From Alphaproteobacteria bacterium (GTDB taxonomy: Bacteria > Pseudomonadota > Alphaproteobacteria > Sphingomonadales > Emcibacteraceae): a DNA stretch of 64,000 bases. Positions 1-10,034 of this stretch are shown here, piece by piece (position 1 is the stretch's first letter; the number at the start of each line of letters is the position of its first letter). The stretch covers positions 1 to 64,000 of the forward strand of contig NVTE01000003.1 of the NCBI GenBank assembly GCA_002401455.1, read 5' to 3'. The position numbers were made by a program, and so were the translations under genes. Below the pieces are notes generated by a model, which was not told the origin of the DNA, searched no databases, and saw nothing but the letters and a program-made list of their open reading frames with translations.

Positions 1-148
1 ATAGCTGTAGGTTCACTGTTCCATTCTCAATTTTTGAAATATGGCTTTGAGGGATGCCAATTTTTTTGCTGAGGGCTCTTTGGCTCAGACCTTTGGCTTC
101 CCTTGCCTCTTTTATTTATTGTGTAATATGCGCTATTGACTCATGCAT
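1..148 (-). pseudogene. XRE/Cro-CI family HTH regulator N-terminus, truncated by window edge and interrupted by in-frame TAA
   Basis: Minus-strand translation MHESIAHITQ*IKEAREAKGLSQRALSKKIGIPQSHISKIENGTVNLQL; classic HTH_3 pattern; ochre codon at 116-118. Confidence 0.6.
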
Positions 149-449
149 GATATGTATCCACGGATCAAAAAGATTTCATGATATGTGAAAGTAAATCCTT
201 ACCTCTCGTGCCACCGAGATGGAAGTTTGCCACTATAGAAATTATTACTCCGATGCGTTCCCCAATTACTTATTTTTATGAAATAAGCACGCCCCCATCC
301 GGTTACCGCTTTTGTCCTGTCCGGTCTTTAATTTCATAACTTTTCATAAGTTCTTATGGATCCTTATATTTGATCTTTTGTTAATGAGTTTATTTCTGTA
401 AAGCCATTTCTTCAAGAGTTTGGTATATGATATTGATCAATAATTGACA

Positions 450-465
450 TCAATGATATCATTGA
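450..465. promoter_or_regulatory. Perfect 16-bp palindrome TCAATGATATCATTGA upstream of the TA operon, candidate autoregulatory operator (related half CAATGAAATCAT at 469-480)
   Basis: Read directly; just upstream of the antitoxin start at 495. Confidence 0.5.
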
Positions 466-494
466 ATACAATGAAATCATAAAGGAGCATAGCA

Positions 495-743
495 ATGGCA
501 AATATTACGATTCGTGATCTTCCAGATAATACAAAAGAAAACCTGAGGGTTCTGGCAGCAAAGTCTGGTGTATCCTTGGAAGCTTATGCACGGCTAGTTT
601 TACAGAAGGCATCAAGTTCAGATTCTTTTCTTCAGCAAAATATTCTTGATTTGGCCGGTAAATATTTTGGCCGTAAATATGGCGTGGAACTGGGTCTGCC
701 GGAACGCAGTTCAACACGGGGAGAGATTAACTTCGAGCAATGA
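495..743 (+). CDS. FitA-like ribbon-helix-helix antitoxin
   Basis: MANITIRDLPDNTKENLRVLAAKSGVSLEAYAR is typical of FitA/plasmid stability antitoxins; 4-bp overlap with PIN toxin. Confidence 0.85.
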   Translation: MANITIRDLPDNTKENLRVLAAKSGVSLEAYARLVLQKASSSDSFLQQNILDLAGKYFGRKYGVELGLPERSSTRGEINFEQ

Positions 744-1162
744 TCATACTTGATACAAATGTCATTTCTGAGCTCATGAAGGAAAATCCTGATGCGGTTG
801 TGTTAGCCTGGATTTCAAAGCAGAAACAAGCAAATTTGGCGATTACCGCTATTGCTATTGCGGAAATTCAAAGAGGTATATTGCGATTACCTGAGGGGAA
901 ACGTCGTCAAAAACTTGGTACTAATTTTTTGAGCTTTATTGATAATGCCTTTAGTGGCCGGATATTGCCCTTTGATGAACATGCGGCTCATATATATGGG
1001 GAGGTTTCTTCAGAAAGGGAAAAAGCGGGTTTCAATACAGACGCCGTGGATTTGATGATCGCTGCCATCGTGAAATACCATAATGCTTCCATAGCAACCA
1101 GAAATACCAAAGATTTTAAAGACTGTGGCATCAAGCTTGTAAACCCTTGGGTGAGCCATTAA
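740..1162 (+). CDS. VapC/FitB-type PIN domain toxin
   Basis: MIILDTNVISELMKENPD...AVDLMIAAIVKYHNASIATRNTKDFKDCGIKLVNPW PIN signature. Confidence 0.92.
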   Translation: MIILDTNVISELMKENPDAVVLAWISKQKQANLAITAIAIAEIQRGILRLPEGKRRQKLGTNFLSFIDNAFSGRILPFDEHAAHIYGEVSSEREKAGFNTDAVDLMIAAIVKYHNASIATRNTKDFKDCGIKLVNPWVSH

Positions 1163-1576
1163 TATTAAACGGTAAGTGCTTCTCCATATCACCTGATATA
1201 TGCTGCGAATTACGTTGCCTGTGGGCTCTCGGGGTAATCTAAGTCAATTTAGGCTGATGATTTTCTGGCTTCTTATTTGTCAAACAAAACAACCTCCACC
1301 CAGGTCCCATTTTCGTCCTGTCCAGTCCACTCATTATCTTTGAACTAATTTAGGAGGGGAGAAAACGTCTACAGAAAGACTCTGGACATACAACCATAAA
1401 CGGACCAATATGACCATTAATAAAATAACTCCAAAAATGAAATTATTTATGTTATCCAAAACCCCTTAAGAATAAGAGTATTATAATTATTGATTGATTT
1501 GGGCAGGTCGTAAATAATAGCGTTTCCAGCTCAACTTAAGCAGTCGGGGCTATTTATTGTTTAGAAGCTTATTTAT

Positions 1577-2983
1577 TTGAGGCAGGGAATGTTATACGAG
1601 ATTTATTTAGAGAATATTTTTAATGCGAAGAATGATATTAATTTGGAGCATTATAATAAAGCAGTCAAAGAGGTATTATCCGGTTTATACAAAGATTTAA
1701 AAACGGGGTCTAAAAAACGGCAGTTTCTGAACTCGTATCTTCAACTTCCCGGCGAACGTAAAGACCTGACTGATATTAGGGCAACTGCAGACCGTATTTT
1801 GAAGAAATTCAGTGATGTTGTTGTTCTTGGAACCGGCGGCTCAAGTTTAGGAGCACAAATGCTCGTTGCCCTTATGGGGCAAAAAATACAAGTCCCAAAT
1901 GGTGGTGCAAGATTGCATTTCTCAGACAATTTGGGCCCACATACCATGCAACAGCTATTTAATGAGCTAGACCTATCTAAAACACATTTCCTGGTGATTT
2001 CAAAATCAGGTGGTACTGCTGAAACCATAGCTCAGATGTTAGCATGTTTTTCCAATATTCTGACATTGGTTGGTGAAAAAAATATCAGGGAATATTTCAC
2101 AATAATTGTGCAGCCGGGGAAAAGTTTTTTACATGATTTTGCCAAAAAATGGCATTTGCCAATTCATTATCATGACCCAAATCTAGGGGGACGTTTCTCA
2201 GTACTTTCTGTTGTTGGTTTACTTCCTGCGATGATTGCTGGTTTGGATGTCGTCGCTTTACGAGAGGGGGCCGCACAAATTTTGCAACAGACGATAAATG
2301 CGGATAATATTTGTGATGTAGGGCCGGCAATTGGTGCGATAGCCGCGTATGAATTACAAAAAAATAATAATATCAATATTAACGTTATGATGCCATATGA
2401 ATGTCGTCTTAAAAGCTTTTCAGCATGGTACAAACAATTATGGGCAGAAAGTTTAGGAAAAGATGGCAAAGGGACGACACCTCTTGATGCGCTGGGCCCT
2501 GTAGATCAGCATAGTCAGCTTCAGCTGTTTTTAGATGGCCCCAACGATAAATATTTCACCATCATAACCACATCCAGTATGGGTACAGGGCCGACCATTG
2601 ATTCGATGTTGATCCATGATGATGAATATTCATATATGGCTGGCTGCACTATAGGAGATATGGTTGAAGCAGAGGCGATTAGCACCATTGAGGCGTTAAG
2701 GCAAAGGGGAAAGCCAGTTCGGCATATTCGGATCCAGGAATTAAATGAAAGAAGCCTAGGGGCTCTTATCATGCATTTCATTCTGGAGACCATTATCAGC
2801 GCACATTTGATGGGTGTGGATCCTCATGATCAGCCCTCCGTGGAATATGGTAAAAAATTGACAAAAGAATATCTGGCGGATCTTAGAACAATAAAATCAT
2901 CTAATGCATCAACAAAATTAAAATTTGAAAACCTAACCATCGACTGTTCAAATAGCAATAAACATGAGGGGAAAAATACATGA
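1577..2983 (+). CDS. pgi: Glucose-6-phosphate isomerase
   Basis: VVVLGTGGSSLGAQML, VISKSGGTAET, GGRFSVLSVVGLLPA motifs; 4-bp overlap with galU. Confidence 0.88.
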   Translation: MRQGMLYEIYLENIFNAKNDINLEHYNKAVKEVLSGLYKDLKTGSKKRQFLNSYLQLPGERKDLTDIRATADRILKKFSDVVVLGTGGSSLGAQMLVALMGQKIQVPNGGARLHFSDNLGPHTMQQLFNELDLSKTHFLVISKSGGTAETIAQMLACFSNILTLVGEKNIREYFTIIVQPGKSFLHDFAKKWHLPIHYHDPNLGGRFSVLSVVGLLPAMIAGLDVVALREGAAQILQQTINADNICDVGPAIGAIAAYELQKNNNININVMMPYECRLKSFSAWYKQLWAESLGKDGKGTTPLDALGPVDQHSQLQLFLDGPNDKYFTIITTSSMGTGPTIDSMLIHDDEYSYMAGCTIGDMVEAEAISTIEALRQRGKPVRHIRIQELNERSLGALIMHFILETIISAHLMGVDPHDQPSVEYGKKLTKEYLADLRTIKSSNASTKLKFENLTIDCSNSNKHEGKNT

Positions 2984-3855
2984 AACCTGTTAAAAAGGCA
3001 GTCTTTCCAGTTGGGGGCATGGGAACACGTTTTCTACCAGCAACGAAGTCCATGCCGAAAGAAATGTTACCCATAGTGGACAAACCGCTGATCCAATATG
3101 CTGTGGAAGAGGCCCGGGCTGCTGGTATCAATGAGATCATTTTTGTCACTGGTCGAGGCAAATCGGCAATTGAAGATCATTTTGATCACTCCTATGAATT
3201 GGAGGACATGCTCGCCAAAAAAAATAAAAACGATATTCTAGAACAATTGGCACAGATATTACCTGATGAGGGCAGTATAAGCTATATCAGGCAACAGGAG
3301 CCTTTGGGTTTAGGTCATGCAATCTATTGCGCACGCCATATTGTGGGAGACGAACCGTTCGCTGTTTTATTGGCCGATGACTTGGTAAGAGCTGATCGGC
3401 CATGTCTTAAACAGATGCTTGATCTCTATTATGAGAGGGGCGGAAATGTTGTTGCGGTTGAAGAGGTCCCGCATGAAAAAACCTCCAGTTACGGCATATT
3501 GGATGTGGCAAGCCGCGAAGACAAGATCATTGAAATAAAGGGAATGGTTGAAAAACCCAAGCCCGAGGATGCGCCATCAAATCTGTCCATTATTGGACGA
3601 TATATCCTTCAACCAGAAATATTTGACCATCTTGCTAAAAAACAGCTCGGTGCTGGCAATGAAATTCAACTGACTGATGCGATGGCGAAGATGTTGGGGG
3701 ACAGCCCTTTTCATGGCTATTTGTTTGAGGGAGAACGGTTTGATTGTGGAGATAAAACCGGCTTTATCCTAGCTAACCTTGCTTTCGCAATGGAAAGACC
3801 AGAAATGTGCGAGGGCATTAAAAACTATATCCACAAAAATAAGCTTTTGATATAG
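2980..3855 (+). CDS. galU: UTP-glucose-1-phosphate uridylyltransferase
   Basis: KAVFPVGGMGTRFLPATKSMPKEMLPIVDKPLIQYAVEEA signature. Confidence 0.96.
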   Translation: MKPVKKAVFPVGGMGTRFLPATKSMPKEMLPIVDKPLIQYAVEEARAAGINEIIFVTGRGKSAIEDHFDHSYELEDMLAKKNKNDILEQLAQILPDEGSISYIRQQEPLGLGHAIYCARHIVGDEPFAVLLADDLVRADRPCLKQMLDLYYERGGNVVAVEEVPHEKTSSYGILDVASREDKIIEIKGMVEKPKPEDAPSNLSIIGRYILQPEIFDHLAKKQLGAGNEIQLTDAMAKMLGDSPFHGYLFEGERFDCGDKTGFILANLAFAMERPEMCEGIKNYIHKNKLLI

Positions 3856-4481
3856 TGTAACTCCGTTCCCTGCTGTTAATGTCCGTCATTTGTTATTTGG
3901 AATAATCTTCAAATATATATGAAAGGCCATGTGAAGAACTTATCAAGGGGACTGTCATATGATTTTTATCTTAAGTCCAGCAGCATTCAGTCTTTCAAGG
4001 GCGTTGACAAAACCCTTTTGTGTTTTGATCATTGTCTTATGGTCTAGATAAAAAATATCGGTATTGTCACAGGAAGAGATATAGATCGTATTTATGGTAT
4101 CGGGGGCTGAAGGGGTTCTTTTTTGAAAATATATCAATGAGGGAATGCATGGGCGTGAGGGAGCTAAATTTGTTTGTTGTTTGATTTGGCACCGTATTGG
4201 GGGTGGTGACCAAGATCACTTAAGGTATTTGTCCATTGGTGCTTAAATAATCCATAGCCCCTGGTCATCAGTAAAGGCGCTATAACTGCTTAACGTCAGT
4301 AACAGAGCCACCCTCAAGATGATTTCAACCATTATTTCCCCCAATATTGTAAGATATAATCTTGGTACGTATATTGGAGTATTATCAAACGAAATGAATG
4401 TGTTGTCAACACAGTGGTAAAATTGGAAACCGGGGGGCTTGTGTCCCTCGAGTAACCGACAAATGCTCCTCAACTTACCCG

Positions 4482-4964
4482 TTAATCCTCAATTGTGCCG
4501 ACCGGGACCCCGTGCAATTTTTTGGCGCAACGGATGCTGAGGGACGTTTTGACGCTGTCCACATTGGGGGCAGGGGTCAGTTTGGTGGTCAGGAACGTCT
4601 GAAACTGGGCCAGGTCGCGGGCGACAATTTTCAGGATGAAGTCAATTTCGCCGTTAAGCATGTAAGTCTCACGCACCAGCGGCCATTTTGCCACTAGCGC
4701 TTCAAAAGCCTGTAGATCGCTTTCTGCCTGACTGTGTAGGCCGACCATGGCAAAAACCGTCAGGCCATAGCCCATGGATTGAGGATTGAGGTCCGCATGA
4801 TAGCCCCGGATATATCCGGCTTCTTCCAGGGCCCGGACCCTGCGCAGGCAGGGCGGTGCTGTAATGCCGACACTTTCGGCCAGATCAATATTGGTGATGC
4901 GACCATTTTCCTGAAGATTTTCCAGAATTTTACAATCAATATCATCCAGTTTTACACGATGCAT
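4482..4964 (-). CDS. Lrp/AsnC family transcriptional regulator
   Basis: LDDIDCKILENLQENGRITNIDLAESVGITAPPCLRRVRALEEAGYI HTH and RAM domain. Confidence 0.95.
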   Translation of the reverse strand: MHRVKLDDIDCKILENLQENGRITNIDLAESVGITAPPCLRRVRALEEAGYIRGYHADLNPQSMGYGLTVFAMVGLHSQAESDLQAFEALVAKWPLVRETYMLNGEIDFILKIVARDLAQFQTFLTTKLTPAPNVDSVKTSLSIRCAKKLHGVPVGTIED

Positions 4965-5241
4965 TCGGCCTATCCCTTGACGCTTATTTGTGACTTGTTC
5001 TTTAGGTTTGGTTTTTTTATCGGTTAAGACGGTAGCGCCGAAAGCGGTATATTTCGAAACAAAATATCTTAACTTTGATAGATTATAATATAATTCGACT
5101 AATTTACATAATAAAATGTTCTTTTACGTGATATTAATACAAAATATGTAATTTCTCCTCATTGGAAATATGGTTTTTTAACTAGCACTTGGTTGAAAAA
5201 AAATGTATATTTTCATGTGGTAATATTATTATTTCAGTGGC

Positions 5242-7605
5242 TTGAAATATAAAGTGGCGGCGATCCTTATTAGGGTATGCTTTAAAGGTTGGGCAAGGGA
5301 TACAGTGCAGAAAAGAGACACGTTCGACGACAGGATTCGTAACCTGATTGCGCTCGCGCAGGATGAGAGCGAGCATAGCAGAACCCTGTTGTTCTCTCAT
5401 ATCAGCGATCTTTTCCTTCAGAAACGGCCCATGGCATCTGATATTCAGGTTCGGATGCTGACCGAAATCCTGAAAGAATTGCTGGATCAGGTCGAATTGC
5501 CGGTTCGCCAGGAAATTGCCTCGGCCCTTTGCGAGTTAACGGAGCCGCCTGAGGAGTTGATCGACATCATGTGTGAAGATGTGGTGGAGGTCTCAGGCCC
5601 GTTGCTGGAGAAAGCAAATCTGCCCGACGAAAAGCTGATTCACATTATCCGCTATGGTACTGAAACACACAGGCTTCATGTTTCCCGGCGTTTTGGTCTC
5701 TCGCCCTTGGTCCGTCATGAGCTGGAAAAAGCTTTTGAGGAAGCCCATAGTTCTAAACTGAAATACAGCCTGAATGAACTCGATAAACTTGCCGAAGACG
5801 TCATTCCTGATATGGATGAGGAAACGACGGCTAATATTCTTGAGGTGTTACGAGCGCAGAAGATCCACAAAAGCTATCCTGAGAAATCCTCGGACAATAT
5901 GACTTCTGAGACCCTAGAGGGGGGCGGATCAGGCGAAAATTTATCTCCTGTGATTGCCGCTACTTTTCCTAGTCATCAGTCGAGACCTCAGGGGGAAGAA
6001 GAAAATATAGCCGGTCTGTCAATCCCGACGATTTTGCAGGAAACACGGTTTGACTTGAATGATGAGGTCAAGGCCGACGTGCCGAAGGAGCAACCTCAGG
6101 CGGAGCAAAGTCAGCCCTTTGACCCGTCTTTTAATGACAGAGGTCCTGCTTTTCCCCGGGACAGAGCCGCCAATGATGCTGCGCTGCCCTCTGCACGAGG
6201 TCCCTCAGATAATATTGTTCCAGATAATAATCATTTGGGCCATATTTCCCCAGACAGCACCCTTAAAATGGGGGATGCCTCATCGGACCTGAATGAGGGC
6301 ATCTGGCAAGAGATTCAGGTAGCCCGTCAGGAAACTAATCGGCAGCATGAATTTGTCCGAACCGTTGCGGACTGGTTCTGGGAAGTGGATAGAAATGGCC
6401 TGATCAGCTTTATTTCGGAAGAAGCCTTTATGGTTTTTGGCCAACCATCCTCTTCTCTTATTGGGGCAGATTTTATTTCACTGTGCCAGGTCCCGGATAC
6501 CGGTAATGATATTGACCGGACGGGTAAGTCGTTCGATGGGTTGTTTGAACATCGCTCTTCTTTCCGCAATGTGCCTTTTTACATCGCGGGGCAGAATGAG
6601 GAAAAGTCCCTGTGGTATATCAGTGCCATTGCCATATTTGATATTCATTCCGGCCGTTTCACCGGGTTCCGCGGCACCGCGCGGGCTGAGACCGGTGAAG
6701 AACCGTTGTCCGTCATGCCTCCGGTGCCTGAATCCGCTGTTAGCGATGCTTCGTGTTCTGGTCACCAGGAAGAGGTTTTGGAAGAATATGTCACCACCCA
6801 GGCCATCAGAGCCGGGGCACCAGATATATCTTCACCCGATATGTCCGCATCAGACCTCGCCGCTCAAGCCGCGATGATAGAGAATAAGGAAGAGCTGCTT
6901 CAAAATCTGTCTCACGAATTCAGAACCCCTTTAAACGCCATCATTGGTTTCTCAGAAATGATCAATATGGAAACATGGGGGCCGGTGAATGAACAGTATC
7001 ACCAGAACGTCAAGAATATCTTGACGGCGGCTCTTCAGCTGAAAGAAGGGGTCAACGATGTTCTGGACTCGGCCCGGCTTGAATCAGGCTTGATGCAGAT
7101 CCAGCCGGAATCATTTTCCCTGAAATCTATCTTGAGGAACAGCATGGAAAATGTGGAGGCCATGGCCGCAGAAAATCATGTGCAGTTGATGACTAATGTG
7201 AATAACATTGATGTCATCCTGTATAATGATAAGCAAAGTGTTGAGCTGTGCCTGACCAAAATGTTAACCAGCATCCTCAAACGCGCCATTGGCGGGGAAG
7301 TGTTCAGCCCCTCTGTGCTGATCAACAGTAATGCCCAGGTGAGAATCGAATTACCCCTGCTCGGGGCTAGAATTAATGAATTAGAAGCCGAAAAAATGTT
7401 TGATCGGCTTCAGACCGCACCTGTGGATCATAATAATATAGACCAGAGCGGGGCAAAATTTACGACAAAGATCTCTGCCGGATTTGGATTATCCATCGCT
7501 CAAAGCCTGGCCCGCATGATCGGTGGCGACATTGCTGTCCATAGCTCACAGGGCTATGTTACCCATTTGGTGCTCACCCTCAGCAATCATGAGCCTGTGG
7601 CATAA
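5242..7605 (+). CDS. DUF2336-like/PAS/HisKA histidine kinase-like protein with an atypical ATPase region; start uncertain
   Basis: N-terminal helical DUF2336-like region, PAS (EFVRTVADWFWEVDRNG), HisKA LSHEFRTPLNAIIGFSEMI, C-terminal GFGLSIAQSLARMIGG. Confidence 0.8.
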   Translation: MKYKVAAILIRVCFKGWARDTVQKRDTFDDRIRNLIALAQDESEHSRTLLFSHISDLFLQKRPMASDIQVRMLTEILKELLDQVELPVRQEIASALCELTEPPEELIDIMCEDVVEVSGPLLEKANLPDEKLIHIIRYGTETHRLHVSRRFGLSPLVRHELEKAFEEAHSSKLKYSLNELDKLAEDVIPDMDEETTANILEVLRAQKIHKSYPEKSSDNMTSETLEGGGSGENLSPVIAATFPSHQSRPQGEEENIAGLSIPTILQETRFDLNDEVKADVPKEQPQAEQSQPFDPSFNDRGPAFPRDRAANDAALPSARGPSDNIVPDNNHLGHISPDSTLKMGDASSDLNEGIWQEIQVARQETNRQHEFVRTVADWFWEVDRNGLISFISEEAFMVFGQPSSSLIGADFISLCQVPDTGNDIDRTGKSFDGLFEHRSSFRNVPFYIAGQNEEKSLWYISAIAIFDIHSGRFTGFRGTARAETGEEPLSVMPPVPESAVSDASCSGHQEEVLEEYVTTQAIRAGAPDISSPDMSASDLAAQAAMIENKEELLQNLSHEFRTPLNAIIGFSEMINMETWGPVNEQYHQNVKNILTAALQLKEGVNDVLDSARLESGLMQIQPESFSLKSILRNSMENVEAMAAENHVQLMTNVNNIDVILYNDKQSVELCLTKMLTSILKRAIGGEVFSPSVLINSNAQVRIELPLLGARINELEAEKMFDRLQTAPVDHNNIDQSGAKFTTKISAGFGLSIAQSLARMIGGDIAVHSSQGYVTHLVLTLSNHEPVA

Positions 7606-7725
7606 CCCCCTGAATTTCCAGTTTTTTTCTTATTTTCCTTTTTGTGGCAAGCTGAGTCTGAGCCTATGAGGAAAATTTACATCAAATTTTATGCAATTTT
7701 GATCTGCTGGGTCAGGGGGTTTTAG

Positions 7726-7752
7726 TTAAAATTTTAGTTAAAATTTTATTAA
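7726..7752. promoter_or_regulatory. CtrA-like motif cluster (TTAA repeats; TTAA-N7-TTAA at 7738-7752) upstream of flp
   Basis: TTTTAGTTAAAATTTTAGTTAAAATTTTATTAAACC; 12-bp tandem repeat with TTAA spacing of 8 then 7. Confidence 0.45.
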
Positions 7753-7866
7753 ACCTTACCTTCTAACCACCTGTAATTAAAAACAAATTTCCAAAACATG
7801 TTAACCATTTCTTCATATGTGTCCGCCATATTAGGATCACAAGTTTGGCTTTAGTAACTATTTAAA

Positions 7867-8076
7867 TTGGCATTAGGAGATTTAGAAATGAGAAAATTTT
7901 TTGCACAGATTCGCAAGTCGGAAAAAGGCGCAACAGCTATTGAATATGGTCTGATTGCTGCATTGGTTGCCGTTGCGATCATCACTGGCCTGACCTCTTT
8001 GGGTACTGAACTGAATACAACATTCGGTGAAATTGAAGGTAAACTGGCTGGTGCCGTTCCTTCAACCACACCTTAA
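7867..8076 (+). CDS. flp: Flp family type IVb pilin (start probably 7888, MRKFFAQIRKSEKGATAIEYGLIAALVAVA)
   Basis: Flp pilin motif GATAIEYGLIAALVAV. Confidence 0.95.
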   Translation: MALGDLEMRKFFAQIRKSEKGATAIEYGLIAALVAVAIITGLTSLGTELNTTFGEIEGKLAGAVPSTTP

Positions 8077-8112
8077 TAGTCAGAGTGTTGCATTAATACG
8101 AAATGTATCTTG

Positions 8113-8157
8113 GCAGGGGCTTTGGGTTTAATCTCCAAAGCCCCTGCTTTAGTTTTT
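8113..8157 (+). terminator. Strong stem-loop plus T-rich tail between the two Flp pilin genes
   Basis: GCAGGGGCTTTGG-GTTTAATCT-CCAAAGCCCCTGC followed by TTTAGTTTTT. Confidence 0.7.
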
Positions 8158-8174
8158 AGTAAGGGGAAGTGCTT

Positions 8175-8339
8175 ATGTCTAAAAATGTTGTTAAAAGAAT
8201 TGTGGCCAGCGATGCTGGTTCAACGGCTATCGAATATGCCTTGATTGCGGCGCTGATTGGCGTTGTTTGTGTGGGCGCGTTAACCGCCATCGGCGGGACA
8301 CTTGATACTACCTTCACCACTATTTCATCAAACATGTGA
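8175..8339 (+). CDS. Second Flp family pilin (54 aa, below ORF-track cutoff)
   Basis: MSKNVVKRIVASDAGSTAIEYALIAALIGVVCVGALTAIGGTLDTTFTTISSNM. Confidence 0.9.
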   Translation: MSKNVVKRIVASDAGSTAIEYALIAALIGVVCVGALTAIGGTLDTTFTTISSNM

Positions 8340-8533
8340 TGCCCGCCAGGGGTGTCAGGGGCGGTTAAGTCTCGGTGGGGGATATTTAGCTTCATCCCCC
8401 CCCCTGTTCGTATAGACAAATAGCATACCCCCTCTGATATTTCTCTCTCTTTTCATTATGGTTAACGAAAAAAACACCATTTATCTGTATTTTCTAATCA
8501 ACAATAAAATATAGGTAGACGGGAAACACTGTT

Positions 8534-9061
8534 TTGTTAATGATCATAGTACTTGTTATATTTTCTTTGCTTATGTTTTGGGCCGCTTATTCTGACTTGA
8601 AAAGCTTAACCCTGTCCAACCGTCTTTGCCTGGCAACCGCCTCGCTCTATCCTATGTATCTTTTGACACTCTATATGGCTGACCAGGGTCTGCCCTTGTG
8701 GGATGTTGTGATCTCAGGGGCCATTGCCGCCGCCATTTTTATGATCTGCGTCGGCTTTTTCGCCCTGAATATTATGGGGGGTGGGGATGTGAAATTAATC
8801 CCGATTGTCGCCCTTTGGGCCGGAGCAGCCCATATTTTAAACTTCCTGCTCATCATGTCAGTGGTGGGGGGGCTATTTGCGGCGGTGATTATCGTTATAA
8901 ACCGCTTTAAAGCGTCGAAATATCATAAATCTTCAGCAAATATAAACCTCTCCATGGCAGAAGAGAAGGAGAGTGCGGTTCCTTATGGTGTCGGCATCGC
9001 TATTGGCGGACTTTATGTGGCTTATCAGTTATTTACCACATTGGACAATAGGGCGCTTTAA
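8534..9061 (+). CDS. cpaA: Prepilin peptidase CpaA/TadV (A24 family)
   Basis: AAYSDLKSLTLSNRLCL ... GGGDVKLIPIVALWAG. Confidence 0.9.
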   Translation: MLMIIVLVIFSLLMFWAAYSDLKSLTLSNRLCLATASLYPMYLLTLYMADQGLPLWDVVISGAIAAAIFMICVGFFALNIMGGGDVKLIPIVALWAGAAHILNFLLIMSVVGGLFAAVIIVINRFKASKYHKSSANINLSMAEEKESAVPYGVGIAIGGLYVAYQLFTTLDNRAL

Positions 9062-9086
9062 GGGTAGCAGAACAAGGATTGTATAG

Positions 9087-10034
9087 ATGAATATAAATAT
9101 AAGAAGCGTTGTACTGATTGGTATCGCATTGGTGATTGCCGGCGTAACTGCGCTGCTTGCCAGAAATCTTGTCAGCACACCCCAAGGGACCGTGGGGGAG
9201 CAGGTCGTGGTTAAGGTTGTGGACTCCAAAATGAAAATTCTGGTGGCGGCAATTGACATGCCGGTTGGTCATTTCATTAAGGCGGAAGATTTGGTTTGGC
9301 AATCCTGGCCCGATGAGACGGTCCATGAAAGATATATTCAGCAAGAATCTGATATTACGATGGAATCTCTGACTGGTGCGGTCGCGGTCAACACCATATC
9401 TGCTGGTGAGCCGATCCTGGATAATCGTCTGGTCATGCCGGGTAACAGAGGGTTCATGGCTGCGGTTCTGCCGGCAGGAAAACGGGCAATCTCAATCCGT
9501 ATTACCCCGACTTCCGGTAATGCGGGATTTGTCTTCCCGGGCGACCGGGTTGATATCCTGCTAACCCATGAAATCGAAATTGAAAGTGAAGGCCGTGATA
9601 AGGCGCGGCTCAGTGAAACCATTCTCCGGGATGTTCGGGTTCTGGCCATCAACCAGAGTACTGATAATACAACTCATGTGCCTTCTATTGGCAAAACAGC
9701 GACCCTGGAAGTCACACCTAAAGAGGCGGAAAAAATTTCTCTGATAAGAAGCATGGGGGAATTGACCCTGGTCCTGAGAAGCCTGGGGCAGCCGGAAGAT
9801 GAGAATTCCGGCCAGGCCACCGCAAGCCTCCAGACATCCACATGGGATAGTGACGTCAGCCTTCAGCTGTCAGGATCCCGTGGGTCGGGTAAAAGCATGT
9901 CGGTAAATGTTTTCCGAGGTGGGATGAAAAAAGCCCAAAGCAATACAATCGACTTTAATCAACTCATGAATCAAGCACTGAAATCAGGGCAGAATGACGA
10001 CAGTGGGGAAGACTCAGAGGAAGCAGACCAATGA
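9087..10034 (+). CDS. cpaB: Flp pilus assembly protein CpaB/RcpC
   Basis: VLVAAIDMPVGHFIKAEDLVWQSWP SAF domain; gene order. Confidence 0.93.
   Translation: MNINIRSVVLIGIALVIAGVTALLARNLVSTPQGTVGEQVVVKVVDSKMKILVAAIDMPVGHFIKAEDLVWQSWPDETVHERYIQQESDITMESLTGAVAVNTISAGEPILDNRLVMPGNRGFMAAVLPAGKRAISIRITPTSGNAGFVFPGDRVDILLTHEIEIESEGRDKARLSETILRDVRVLAINQSTDNTTHVPSIGKTATLEVTPKEAEKISLIRSMGELTLVLRSLGQPEDENSGQATASLQTSTWDSDVSLQLSGSRGSGKSMSVNVFRGGMKKAQSNTIDFNQLMNQALKSGQNDDSGEDSEEADQ

Noticed and set aside
3955-4137. 60-aa minus ORF with slight LytTR-like character (IYISSCDNTDIFYLDHKTMIKTQKGF)
   Set aside because: Too short and no typical RIHRS/YIVN motif; possibly a decayed fragment but unsupported
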